From Thermodesulfovibrionales bacterium (GTDB lineage: Bacteria > Nitrospirota > Thermodesulfovibrionia > Thermodesulfovibrionales > JdFR-86), in NCBI GenBank assembly GCA_030682405.1, contig JAUXOF010000035.1, positions 1 through 40,565 on the forward strand: 40,565 nt of DNA. The letters are read 5' to 3'. Shown piece by piece: positions 7,773 through 15,479 of this stretch (the first letter of the stretch is position 1; each line of letters begins with the position of its first letter). The position numbers and the translations under genes are program-made. Under the pieces are notes generated by a model. The model had not been told where the DNA came from. It ran no database searches and saw only the letters and a list, made by a program, of their open reading frames with translations.

Positions 7773-7851
7773 CCCCTCTACGAGCCTTCGGCTGAGTTGA
7801 GGCCTGGCCGAGGCCGTATGCCGGGGAATCCTCTCTACGAGCCTTCGGCTG
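7773..7851. repeat. Two copies of a CTCTACGAGCCTTCGGCT repeat
   Basis: The 18-base core occurs at about 7776-7793 and 7833-7850, and an inverted third copy lies at about 31232-31251 next to other hairpins. It fills the gap between the exported protein and the flavodiiron protein. The frame reading through it (PLYEPSA twice) is a by-product rather than an N-terminal extension. Confidence 0.6.
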
Positions 7852-7871
7852 TGCCGGGAAACGGAGGGGGA

Positions 7872-9086
7872 ATGAAGGCGGTAGAAGTTAAAAACGGGAT
7901 ATACTGGGTCGGCGCGGTTGACTGGGCTGTAAGGGATTTCCACGGCTATGTAACCCCGCGGGGCACATCCTACAACAACTACCTCATAATGGACGAGGAG
8001 CCGGCGCTCCTTGACACGGTCAAATACGATTTTGCGGACATCACCGTACGAAACATAAGGAGCGTCGTTGACCCCGCAAGGATACGGCATGTGGTAATAA
8101 ACCATATTGAAAACGACCACGCCACGAGCATAGACAGGATAATGGAGATGTCTCCCGATGCCGTCATATACATCACGGAGAAGGGCAGGAAGGGTCTCGG
8201 AAGGTTCTTTGACCTGTCCCGGTGGAACATAAGGGTCGTAAAGACCGGCGACACCCTGAACATAGGCAGAAGGACATTGCTTTTCATAGAGACCCCTATG
8301 CTTCACTGGCCGGATTCTATGATGACCTACATAAAGGAGGATAAGGTTTTAATCAGCCAGGACGGGTTCGGCCAGCATATAGCCTCGTCCGCAAGGTTTG
8401 ACGACGAATTTATAGGCTGCGAGTCCGCCTCAGCGCTCGATGATGCAGTTGTGGACTACTACGCAAACATCCTGATGCCCTTTGGGCAGATTATAAAGGC
8501 AAAGATTGCTGAAATCGAGAAGTTGGGGCTTGAGATAGACATCATCGCCCCTGACCACGGCGTAATCTGGAGGTCAGACCCCGGCAGGATTCTCCGGATG
8601 TATCTTGACATGGCAGAAGGCAAGGCTGACCTCAGCGTGTCCATAATCTACGACACGATGTGGGAGAGCACAAAGCAAATGTCTCTGCCGATAGCCGAGG
8701 GGATAAAGGACGAGGGGGTCGGGTGCAAGGTCATAAAACTGAGGGCCACTCCGATGAGCGCCGCCATTAAGGAGTTCTGGAAGTCAAGGGGATGCCTTAT
8801 AGGCACGCCCACGCTGAACAACCTCATGTACCCCTCAGTGGCCGAGTTCCTTGCGCACCTGAGGGGGCTCAGGCCCAAAGGCCGCATAATGGGCGCATTC
8901 GGAAGCTACGGCTGGGGCGGAGGCGCGGTGAAGGAGGCGTATGAGGAGTTCAAAAAAATGCGGCTTGAGGTCTTTGAACCGGGGCTTGAAGTCCTCTATA
9001 AGCCCTCGTCCGAGGACGAGACAAAGTGCTATGACTTCGGGAGGGAGTTTGCAAAGAGGGTGAAAGAGTGCCACGCGAAATTTTAA
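7872..9086 (+). CDS. Flavodiiron protein (A-type flavoprotein, FprA-like)
   Basis: 404 residues. Reduces O2 and/or NO using a non-heme diiron site and FMN. The N-terminal beta-lactamase-like domain has all expected iron ligands: H78-x-E80-x-D82-H83 (NHIENDHATS), H145, D164 and H229 (APDHG). A flavodoxin domain starts near residue 258 (SIIYDTMWESTKQM phosphate-binding loop). There is no C-terminal rubredoxin, so electrons must come from a separate donor such as the rubrerythrin-type protein or another rubredoxin. The ATG at 7872 was chosen because GGAGGGGG lies just upstream and family members start at this point. The longer frame from 7743 crosses a DNA repeat. Confidence 0.94.
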   Translation: MKAVEVKNGIYWVGAVDWAVRDFHGYVTPRGTSYNNYLIMDEEPALLDTVKYDFADITVRNIRSVVDPARIRHVVINHIENDHATSIDRIMEMSPDAVIYITEKGRKGLGRFFDLSRWNIRVVKTGDTLNIGRRTLLFIETPMLHWPDSMMTYIKEDKVLISQDGFGQHIASSARFDDEFIGCESASALDDAVVDYYANILMPFGQIIKAKIAEIEKLGLEIDIIAPDHGVIWRSDPGRILRMYLDMAEGKADLSVSIIYDTMWESTKQMSLPIAEGIKDEGVGCKVIKLRATPMSAAIKEFWKSRGCLIGTPTLNNLMYPSVAEFLAHLRGLRPKGRIMGAFGSYGWGGGAVKEAYEEFKKMRLEVFEPGLEVLYKPSSEDETKCYDFGREFAKRVKECHAKF

Positions 9087-9110
9087 TCAGGCGTTAAAGG
9101 AGAAACGATA

Positions 9111-9605
9111 ATGTCCAAGACCGAAAAGAACCTTATGGATGCTTTTGAAGGGGAATCTCAGGCCAATAGGAAATACCTTGCCTTTGCGAAAAAGGCTGAG
9201 CAGGAGGGATACCATCAGGTCGCCAAACTCTTCAGGGCCGCTGCCGAGTCCGAGACAATCCACGCCCACAACCACCTGAGGGAACTGAAGGGGGTCAAGG
9301 GCACGAGGGAAAACCTCGAGGCGGCAATCATCGGCGAGTCCTACGAATTCCAGCAGATGTACCCGCAGATGATAAAGGATGCGGAGGCAGAGGGAGAGAA
9401 GGCAGCGCTCAGGAGCTTCAACTTTGCAAACGAAGTGGAAAAGGTGCATGCGGAGCTTTATAAAAAAGCGCTTGGGAATCTCGGCAAAAACCCGGAGGCA
9501 GACTACCACGTATGCCAGATATGCGGCTATACTGTGGAGGGCGAGCCTCCGGATGAGTGTCCCGTCTGCAAGGCAAAAAAACAGGCGTTCAAGAAAGTAG
9601 ACTAA
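9111..9605 (+). CDS. rbr: Rubrerythrin
   Basis: 164 residues. Peroxidase of anaerobes that reduces H2O2. The ferritin-like four-helix domain carries the paired ExxH-type motifs (AFEGESQANRKY; ESETIHAHNH; EVEKVHAEL). The C-terminal rubredoxin-like domain has C135-x2-C138 and C150-x2-C153. Starts 24 bases after the flavodiiron gene with an AAAGGAG site. Full length for the family. Forms an oxygen/peroxide defence pair with the upstream gene. Confidence 0.96.
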   Translation: MSKTEKNLMDAFEGESQANRKYLAFAKKAEQEGYHQVAKLFRAAAESETIHAHNHLRELKGVKGTRENLEAAIIGESYEFQQMYPQMIKDAEAEGEKAALRSFNFANEVEKVHAELYKKALGNLGKNPEADYHVCQICGYTVEGEPPDECPVCKAKKQAFKKVD

Positions 9606-9609
9606 GAAA

Positions 9610-10530
9610 ATTCAAAAGCCGGCCTATATTGCATCAGCCGCACTGCTCATTGCAGTGCTTTTGCACCCGGCTGTGCTTTCTGCAACCCCTGAGTATTCGG
9701 CAAGCACCGGTCAGGGGTGCAAGGCATGTCATACGGACCCGATGGCGGGGCGGCTTTCCGTAGGGGGACTGGAATTCGCTGCCTCCGGTTATGTCTGGCC
9801 TCCTGAGGGGGGTTACAGGGTCATCGGCCCGATGAGGAAAACCGTGAGACTTGCCGTCGGGCTTTTCCATATTGTTGCGGCATTCCTCTGGTTTGGGACT
9901 ATCCTGTATGTGCATATCCTCCTGAGGCCTGCTTACGCTGAAAAGGGATTGCCAAAAGGCGAGATGGGCATAGGCATTGTGTCAATGGGCATTGTCGGCG
10001 TAACCGGGATATTATTGACCGCCTCAAGGATAAAGGGCATGGATGTGCTGTTTAGCAGCCCTTGGGGGATTGTCCTTTCACTAAAGATGGTTTTTTACCT
10101 GATTATGGTTTCCTCGGCTGTTTTTATTGTCGTTTTCGTGGGGCCGAGGCTGAAGAAACCCGGCAGGACGGAGGCGATTCCGCAAAGCTGCGTATTTGAC
10201 CCTTTAACCCTGTCCGCCTTTGACGGCATGGACGGCAGGCAGGGGTTCATTGCGTATAAAAGGAATGTATATGAAGTGACAGGGTTGAAACTGTGGAAAA
10301 GCGGCCGGCACGTGAAACACGCGGCTGGCACGGACCTTACCGAGGTCTTATCCAATGCCCCGCATGGAGAAGAAAAGCTTAATGGCCTGAGGGTAATCGG
10401 TTCTTATGATATTTCAGGCAAACCCGAAAAGACCGTATATCAAAAGATGTTCTATTTCATAGCGTACATGAACCTCGGCATTGTATTTCTTGTGCTTATT
10501 ACAATAGCGTACTGGCGGTGGGGAATCTGA
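9610..10530 (+). CDS. Membrane heme protein: mono-heme c, CopD-like membrane part, cytochrome b5-like domain
   Basis: 306 residues if started at the ATT at 9610. Order: signal peptide (QKPAYIASAALLIAVLLHPA...), a CxxCH heme c site (C37, C40, H41), three membrane spans (about 70-95, 110-130, 142-168), a cytochrome b5-like domain (FDGMDGRQGFIAYKRNVYEV, then GRHVKHAAGTDLTEVL and APHGEE), and a C-terminal span. Heme c should face the periplasm and the b5-like domain the cytoplasm. No ATG or plausible GTG precedes the signal peptide: an in-frame TAG lies at 9598, and the first GTG (9655) would remove half the signal. An ATT start coupled to the rubrerythrin stop is the best reading; a lost start codon or frameshift is the alternative. 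Confidence 0.78.
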   Translation: MQKPAYIASAALLIAVLLHPAVLSATPEYSASTGQGCKACHTDPMAGRLSVGGLEFAASGYVWPPEGGYRVIGPMRKTVRLAVGLFHIVAAFLWFGTILYVHILLRPAYAEKGLPKGEMGIGIVSMGIVGVTGILLTASRIKGMDVLFSSPWGIVLSLKMVFYLIMVSSAVFIVVFVGPRLKKPGRTEAIPQSCVFDPLTLSAFDGMDGRQGFIAYKRNVYEVTGLKLWKSGRHVKHAAGTDLTEVLSNAPHGEEKLNGLRVIGSYDISGKPEKTVYQKMFYFIAYMNLGIVFLVLITIAYWRWGI

Positions 10531-10605
10531 GGTTTTGCCCTCATAGCAAAAATACCGCTTGTTTATTTGACGGCAGCTGTGTTACTATTATTTTCAGGAG
10601 CTTAA

Positions 10606-10662
10606 ATGGAGTATTTTGTTGTAGTTAACCGCAAAGTATTCGGCTTTGCGGTTTTTTTATGA
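10606..10662 (+). CDS. 18-residue leader ORF overlapping a terminator
   Basis: ATG with an AGGAG site (10596-10600) opens an 18-codon hydrophobic ORF ending in TGA at 10660. The second half of the ORF is the stem, loop and U-tract of a rho-independent terminator upstream of the cold-shock gene. Ribosomes on the ORF would cover the stem, so it could act as a translation-sensitive attenuator. Not tested; could be chance. Confidence 0.35.
   Translation: MEYFVVVNRKVFGFAVFL
10627..10658 (+). terminator. Rho-independent terminator / attenuator before csp
   Basis: Perfect 10-bp stem AACCGCAAAG (10627-10636) with CTTTGCGGTT (10644-10653), 7-base loop, followed by a run of seven T. It may end the upstream redox cluster or act as an attenuator in the csp leader. 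Confidence 0.8.
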
Positions 10663-10708
10663 CTGTGCCTCCTTTAACTTCAAATATCAGATAAGGAGGT
10701 AAACTATT

Positions 10709-10909
10709 ATGGCAAATGGAACAGTAAAGTGGTTCAACGAGTCAAAGGGGTTCGGTTTCATCACAAAGGATGACGGCGGCGACATCTTTGCGCATTACTC
10801 GGCCATTGCGGGAAACGGGTTTAAGACCCTGACCGATGGCGATGTTGTAAGCTTTGATGTCATTGAAAGCGACAAGGGCCCGAAGGCGGCCAATATCGTA
10901 AAGCTGTAA
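10709..10909 (+). CDS. Cold-shock domain protein (CspA family)
   Basis: 66 residues. Single-stranded nucleic-acid-binding beta barrel that melts RNA structure. RNP1 is KGFGFI; RNP2 reads DIFAHYSAI instead of the usual VFVHFSAI, a mild variant that keeps the aromatic and His positions. AAGGAGG lies upstream. Bounded by strong terminators on both sides, so the gene is monocistronic. The long leader with the mini-ORF and hairpin suggests post-transcriptional control. Confidence 0.95.
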   Translation: MANGTVKWFNESKGFGFITKDDGGDIFAHYSAIAGNGFKTLTDGDVVSFDVIESDKGPKAANIVKL

Positions 10910-10915
10910 ACACGG

Positions 10916-10948
10916 AAAGCCGGCCCCGTTTAACGGGGCCGGCTTTTT
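10916..10948 (+). terminator. Rho-independent terminator of csp
   Basis: Thirteen-pair stem AAAGCCGGCCCCG / CGGGGCCGGCTTT around a short loop, ending in a T run. Begins seven bases after the csp stop codon. Confidence 0.92.
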
Positions 10949-10999
10949 AAGCAAGCCGCGGGCCTGAAAACCCGGTAACACGGAGGCTTGTGGATGCCC

Positions 11000-11022
11000 G
11001 CCGCAACGGATTATGTTGCGGC
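11000..11022. other. Isolated hairpin upstream of a small ORF
   Basis: Perfect 8-bp inverted repeat GCCGCAAC / GTTGCGGC around a 7-base loop, with no T run on either strand. It lies in the leader of the small gene at 11051. Could be an RNA structure or protein site; no function assigned. Confidence 0.4.
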
Positions 11023-11050
11023 AACATTAAATTAATTCAGGGATAAAACT

Positions 11051-11269
11051 ATGGCAAGACGTTCAGGCATGTATAAGAGCGATAAGCGGCAAAAAGAGTT
11101 GAAGCGGAAAAAGAAGCAGGAGGAGAAATCGCTTAAACGGCAAGGCAAGGCAGGCGCTCCTTCCGACGACCCTGAAACAACCGGCCCGACAGGCGTTCAG
11201 CCTGGGCCTTCCGAAGAGGCCCCGGAATCTGCCCACCCGCCCGGGGATGCGGAAACAGGAGACAATTGA
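11051..11269 (+). CDS. Small charged protein of unknown function
   Basis: 72 residues in two halves: a very basic Lys/Arg/Glu helix (MARRSGMYKSDKRQKELKRK...) and a Pro/Glu/Asp/Gly-rich, probably disordered tail. The basic N-terminus resembles small conserved proteins annotated as hypothetical in related anaerobes, which supports it being real. Located 72 bases before the RNA helicase. An RNA- or ribosome-associated role is only a guess from charge and context. Confidence 0.6.
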   Translation: MARRSGMYKSDKRQKELKRKKKQEEKSLKRQGKAGAPSDDPETTGPTGVQPGPSEEAPESAHPPGDAETGDN

Positions 11270-11341
11270 AGCATTCCGTTCATCTCAAACAGTTCCATCC
11301 GGGCGCAACTTTTAAATTAAAAGCCAATATGCAAAAGGAGA

Positions 11342-12928
11342 ATGATGTACGAAAAATTTTATGATTTCGGGCTTTCAGACGAGGTATTAAGCTCCATCTC
11401 AAGCATGGGGTTTGAAGAGCCCACACAAATACAGAAGATAGCCATACCGCCCGTGATGAAGGGAAAAGACATTATCGGCGTGGCGCAGACAGGGACGGGC
11501 AAGACCGCAGCATTCGGCATCCCCATTATCGAAAAGGGCGTCAGGGGCAAAAGCAAGAGGCCGTGCGCCCTTGTGCTTGTGCCTACGCGCGAGCTTGCCA
11601 TACAGGTGGCGCAGGAGATGAACAAGATAGGCGGGAACAAGGGGGTCGTCTCGGTTCCGATATACGGCGGACAGTCCATAGAGAGGCAGATAAAAAGCCT
11701 GAAAAAGGGGATAGACGTTGTTGTCGGCACGCCGGGAAGGGTTATTGACCATATCAGGAGAAAGACCCTTGTCCTTTCGGACGTCTCCACCGTTGTTCTG
11801 GATGAGGCCGACGAGATGCTGAACATGGGCTTTATAGAGGACATGCAGACCATACTTAAAGAGACCCCTGAGGGGAGGCAAACCCTGCTGTTTTCGGCAA
11901 CCATGCCGGAGCAGATAGTGCGCATATCCCAGAAGTACATGGTTTCGCCGATAAGGGTTCAGGTGGACGCCAAGGAACTGGTAGTGGCCAAGTTAAAGCA
12001 GGTGTTCTATGAGGTAAGGGAAACCGACAAGGTAAAGGCCCTCACAAGGATACTGGATGTTCAGGACCCCGCCCTCACTCTCATTTTCTGCCACACCAAG
12101 AGGGACGTGGACGAGCTGTCGGGAAAGCTCCAGCAGATGGGTTATGCGGCCGGGGCCATCCACGGCGATTTCACCCAGTCCTTCAGGGACGAGGTGATGA
12201 GGAAATTCAAGGGCGGCGAGATAGACATCCTCGTGGCCACCGATGTGGCGGCGAGGGGTCTTGACATAAACGACGTCACGCACGTCATCAACTACAGCAT
12301 TCCCCAGAACCCGGATGCCTATATCCACAGGGTAGGCAGGACAGGGAGGGCCGGAAAGTCAGGAATCGCCATCACCTTCGTTACCCCCCGCGAGTACAGC
12401 CATCTCAGGCTCATCGAGAGGACGGCCAGAACGAAGATAGAGAAAGGCTTGCTTCCTTCAAGCGCCAAGGTGAGGGAGGCCAGAGAAAAGGAACTGGCCG
12501 AGGATATAGAGGCGGTTATCGGGGAAGGCAAACACAAGGTGTTCCATTCCCTCGTCAGGGGGCTTTTGAAGAAGCACGCGCCAGAAGAAGTGGCCGCCGC
12601 CGCCCTAAGCATGGTTGCGGGCGACCTTGAGGTCGAGCACATTGAGGAGTTAAGCGGCCCCCGTCATTCAGCAGGGGTGGAAATGAGGAGGCTGTTTCTT
12701 ACCATCGGCAGGAAAGACAAAATCAAGGTCGGGGATATGGTCAGGGCCATTTCAGAGAAGTCAAAAATACCCGGAGCAAACATCGGCAAGATTGCCATTT
12801 TTGACGATTACAGCTTTGTTGAGATACCGGAGGCCCTTGCCGAGCAGATAATCGGCTCGATAAATAATATAATAATAGGCGGGAAAAAGGTAAAGGTGCA
12901 AAATGCCCAAGCGAGGAAGCGTTCCTGA
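11342..12928 (+). CDS. deaD: DEAD-box ATP-dependent RNA helicase (DeaD/CsdA-like)
   Basis: 528 residues. Unwinds RNA during ribosome assembly, mRNA turnover or cold adaptation. Motifs in order: Q motif (GFEEPTQIQ), Walker A AQTGTGKT (48-55), PTRELA, TPGR, DEAD (about 158), SAT, ARGLDI, and HRVGRTGRAG. The C-terminal DbpA-type RNA-binding fold is visible (LFLTIGRKDKIKVGDMVRAI ... FVEIPE), as in DeaD/CsdA. The start is ATGATG at 11342 behind AAAAGGAG; the second ATG could be used. The nearby cold-shock gene fits a shared role. Confidence 0.93.
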   Translation: MMYEKFYDFGLSDEVLSSISSMGFEEPTQIQKIAIPPVMKGKDIIGVAQTGTGKTAAFGIPIIEKGVRGKSKRPCALVLVPTRELAIQVAQEMNKIGGNKGVVSVPIYGGQSIERQIKSLKKGIDVVVGTPGRVIDHIRRKTLVLSDVSTVVLDEADEMLNMGFIEDMQTILKETPEGRQTLLFSATMPEQIVRISQKYMVSPIRVQVDAKELVVAKLKQVFYEVRETDKVKALTRILDVQDPALTLIFCHTKRDVDELSGKLQQMGYAAGAIHGDFTQSFRDEVMRKFKGGEIDILVATDVAARGLDINDVTHVINYSIPQNPDAYIHRVGRTGRAGKSGIAITFVTPREYSHLRLIERTARTKIEKGLLPSSAKVREAREKELAEDIEAVIGEGKHKVFHSLVRGLLKKHAPEEVAAAALSMVAGDLEVEHIEELSGPRHSAGVEMRRLFLTIGRKDKIKVGDMVRAISEKSKIPGANIGKIAIFDDYSFVEIPEALAEQIIGSINNIIIGGKKVKVQNAQARKRS

Positions 12929-12989
12929 AATCTAAGATGCGGAAGATTTATGCAGAAAACCCTTCATGCATCTCCGGCGGAATGCCCTG

Positions 12990-14075
12990 ATGAAAACGAT
13001 TTTGGATAAGCTGGTCATCAAGGACAAGGAAATACCCATACCCATCATACAGGGGGGGATGGGTGTCGGCGTGTCCCTGCACCCCCTTGCATCCGCCGTG
13101 GCAAAGGCGGGAGGCGTGGGCATTGTTTCCAGCGCCGCCCTCGACAGGCTGGTCTCCAAAAGGAACGGCAAAAAGGTCGGCACATACGATGCCGTTTATG
13201 AAGAGATATCGCTTGCCAAGGCCGCCGGCGGATTCTCCGGCATCAACATCATGGTCGCGCTGATGAAGACCTATGCGGATTCCGTCAGGGCGGCTATTGA
13301 TTCAGGCGCTGATTTCATAATCTCCGGGGCCGGACTGCCGCTCAGTCTCCCTGCCATCCAGCCCCCTAAGGACACGGCGCTGATACCTATCGTGTCTTCG
13401 GCGAGGGCGCTCAGGCTGATATGCAAAAAGTGGGAAAGGCTGGGTTACAGGCCCGATGCGGTGGTGCTGGAAGGCCCGCTTGCAGGGGGGCACCTCGGGT
13501 TTAAGATTGAAGAGATAGGGCTTGAGTCTAACAAGTTAGAGAACCTCTTCCCGCCGGTCAAAGACGCTGCAAAAGAGTACGGGGACTTCCCTGTTATAGT
13601 GGCGGGCGGGATTTATACGCACGACGATATCGTCAGATTTCTCAAGATGGGCGCAGATGGTGTGCAGATGGGGACAAGGTTTCTGGCAACGGAAGAAAGC
13701 AGTGCGACATTGGACTACAAGAGTTCCGTCGTTAATGCAAATGACAGCGATATTGTCATTGCCGAAGACCCGGCCTCGCCTTGCGGCTTGCCCTTCAGGA
13801 TATTAAAACAGTCTCCGATGTTCGTATCGGCGGGCGGCAGGACCGCCAAATGCGATAAGGGGTACGTGCTGTCCAAGGATGCCGAGGGAAATTTCACCTC
13901 CTGCCCTGCAAAAGACAGCAACGAACATTACTTCTGCATCTGTAACGGCCTCCTGAGTTCCTGCGGATACAATCCGGATAAGGAAAACCCCCTCTATACC
14001 GTCGGGGTCAATGCAAACAGGATAAATGAAATAGTGAGCGTAGAGACCCTCATGCGGGAGCTTGCCGGCTTTTGA
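12990..14075 (+). CDS. Nitronate monooxygenase / 2-nitropropane dioxygenase-like FMN protein
   Basis: 361 residues from the ATG at 12990. A TIM-barrel flavoprotein that in characterised relatives oxidises nitronates; FabK-type enoyl-ACP reductases share the fold. Visible: N-terminal PIIQGGMGVGVS, the ISGAGLP segment, EGPLAGGHLGF, VIVAGGIYTHDD, and GADGVQMGTRF, the usual FMN/phosphate-binding signatures. The GGHLG motif includes the His used as catalytic base in NMO enzymes. The C-terminal 65 residues carry six cysteines and an additional Cys lies at the CGLPF segment, more than in characterised NMOs. An upstream in-frame ATG (12966) has no ribosome site. Physiological substrate unknown. Confidence 0.85.
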   Translation: MKTILDKLVIKDKEIPIPIIQGGMGVGVSLHPLASAVAKAGGVGIVSSAALDRLVSKRNGKKVGTYDAVYEEISLAKAAGGFSGINIMVALMKTYADSVRAAIDSGADFIISGAGLPLSLPAIQPPKDTALIPIVSSARALRLICKKWERLGYRPDAVVLEGPLAGGHLGFKIEEIGLESNKLENLFPPVKDAAKEYGDFPVIVAGGIYTHDDIVRFLKMGADGVQMGTRFLATEESSATLDYKSSVVNANDSDIVIAEDPASPCGLPFRILKQSPMFVSAGGRTAKCDKGYVLSKDAEGNFTSCPAKDSNEHYFCICNGLLSSCGYNPDKENPLYTVGVNANRINEIVSVETLMRELAGF

Positions 14076-14130
14076 CTTAAACCCTGTCTTTTCATAAACT
14101 CAGTTTTAGTCCGATGAAAATCTTTTAAAA

Positions 14131-15096
14131 TCAGCCTGTGTCTCTTTTTTGTAGTTGAAGAACTAAATACTTCCTCAGCATGGTTTGAATTTCGATGGTC
14201 GGTAAACTATTCGTGTCAATCTTGCCCGTATGAAAACATTTATTACGGATTGTATAAAGTTTCTTAAAGCTCTTGATATCGGCACATTCATTCGGGCCAT
14301 TCAATCTGCGGCATATCACCGTGAATCTGTCCGTCAATTTTTTCGTTTGCTCTAAGTTAGGCTCCAGTTTTATTAGCTCAAAAGCTGTATGGACAAAAAG
14401 TTCTAAGGCAGTCCATGCCGATAGATAAGATAGCAAAGCATCATTCTCGCCATCTATGGATTTAGCGAGTAGTCTGCATACAGTGCTGAATGTTCCATTA
14501 TTCGACAAGACTGATGAATGATTCTTCAGCGTATCGACTTCAGTATCAAGCATTTTTCTTGAGGAAAACATCTTCCCACTAAAAGATAAAATCAAATTAT
14601 GAATAGGCTTCCCAGCATCATTATAGTAAACAACTGCCCCTCCAACTTTGTTGACTTTGTAGAAAGTATCAATGGTTATGCAAAGCGATGAGAGAACGCT
14701 ATTGATTTGATTCTGGTATTGCTCTTTACTGAATTTGCCCGTGTCATTGTCTAAACAAACAATATAATCTCCTTTGTCTACCTCATCCTTCAGAATAAAT
14801 GAACTATCGTCTCCACGAGCTTCAAAAATTAAAAAAGAGGAGTCTGCAAATTTCTCCTTCCGTTGCTTTTGTGTTTCTTCAATATGCGATTTAAATGTAC
14901 CAGAGAGTCCACTTAGAAATTTTTCCGCTATTACGGACCTTGTATCAATATCAGAACAGTAATCATCGAGATTATTAGACAAGAATGCTTTAAAATGCGT
15001 TGAATCTGTTGAATCTTCGAGCAAGACAGTCTTATTCTTATCATCTGAAATGATTAAACCTAAAACTTGATAAATCAAAGTATATTTATAATTCAT
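14131..15096 (-). CDS. HEPN-motif protein of unknown function
   Basis: 321 residues, visibly more AT-rich than the chromosomal genes around it. The C-terminal region has a helical segment (LLSYLSAWTALELFVHTAF) and then the signature LYTIRNKCFHTGKI, in which R-N-x3-H (Rx4H) matches the catalytic motif of HEPN ribonuclease domains found in toxins and abortive-infection proteins. The N-terminal two-thirds are not recognised. Its ATG overlaps the stop of the upstream recombinase-tail ORF (ATGA), and it is the last gene of the chain behind tRNA-Thr. A defence or toxin role is inferred from motif and company. Confidence 0.75.
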   Translation of the reverse strand: MNYKYTLIYQVLGLIISDDKNKTVLLEDSTDSTHFKAFLSNNLDDYCSDIDTRSVIAEKFLSGLSGTFKSHIEETQKQRKEKFADSSFLIFEARGDDSSFILKDEVDKGDYIVCLDNDTGKFSKEQYQNQINSVLSSLCITIDTFYKVNKVGGAVVYYNDAGKPIHNLILSFSGKMFSSRKMLDTEVDTLKNHSSVLSNNGTFSTVCRLLAKSIDGENDALLSYLSAWTALELFVHTAFELIKLEPNLEQTKKLTDRFTVICRRLNGPNECADIKSFKKLYTIRNKCFHTGKIDTNSLPTIEIQTMLRKYLVLQLQKRDTG

Positions 15097-15215
15097 TTTT
15101 CACCCTTGTAACCCCTTCTAATAAGAGCCTGCAACGGCCCCCTCGTTTCCTCTACCGAAAAATGCGTATATCTCTTAGTCGTCCGAGGGTCAGAATGACC
15201 GGCGACATGGCTCAT
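15093..15215 (-). pseudogene. Tyrosine recombinase C-terminal tail, copy A (40-residue ORF)
   Basis: An ATG overlapping the hicB stop (TGATG) opens a 40-codon ORF whose first half reads SHVAGHSDPRTTKRYTHF. This is the end of a phage/Xer-type integrase: the GHS box and the RYTH segment with the nucleophilic Tyr. The rest of the integrase is absent. Its stop overlaps the ATG of the HEPN gene. About 65 of its bases match copy B at 15681-15797 with few changes. Either a remnant of a lost integrase gene or a retained small protein; the perfect overlaps on both sides argue that translation through it matters. Confidence 0.75.
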
Positions 15216-15460
15216 CAGGCTACTGCCAGCTCCTGCTGGTTCTGTATAACAATCTTGGGATTTGGGTTCTTAGGGGGGACAGGAAGCCCTCTTTCTTTTA
15301 AGAGATTAACATGCTCAATCATGCCCCACTTGGCCTTGTAGATACAGTCTTCAATAGAATGACCGATGCCCGAGAACCCCTCCAAATCAGGCGAATAAAA
15401 ACCGAAATAATCAGGCTCTCCGGTTGCCTCGATTATCAATGAGTATTCAAGCTCAATCAT
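15215..15460 (-). CDS. hicB: HicB-type antitoxin
   Basis: 81 residues from the ATG at 15460, preceded by AAGGGGTG; an upstream GTG at 15469 is too close to that site. The fold is the partly degraded RNase H-like domain of HicB: YSLIIEATGEPDYFGFYSPDLEGFSG, then the helix SIEDCIYKAKWGMIEH. No C-terminal DNA-binding (ribbon-helix-helix or HTH) domain follows, so autoregulation by this protein is doubtful. Follows hicA by 19 bases; its stop overlaps the start of recombinase-tail copy A. Confidence 0.85.
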   Translation of the reverse strand: MIELEYSLIIEATGEPDYFGFYSPDLEGFSGIGHSIEDCIYKAKWGMIEHVNLLKERGLPVPPKNPNPKIVIQNQQELAVA

Positions 15461-15479
15461 CTTAATCACCCCTTCTCTT

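Noticed and set aside
7743-7871. N-terminal extension of the flavodiiron protein
   Set aside because: It reads through a DNA repeat (PLYEPSA twice), while a strong ribosome site and the family's normal start are at 7872.
9655-9660. GTG start of the membrane heme protein
   Set aside because: It falls inside the hydrophobic core of the signal peptide and leaves too few residues for export.
14076-14130. Duplicate of the tRNA-Thr 3' end as a right attachment site
   Set aside because: No copy of the tRNA 3' sequence is visible between the flavoprotein gene and the HEPN gene.
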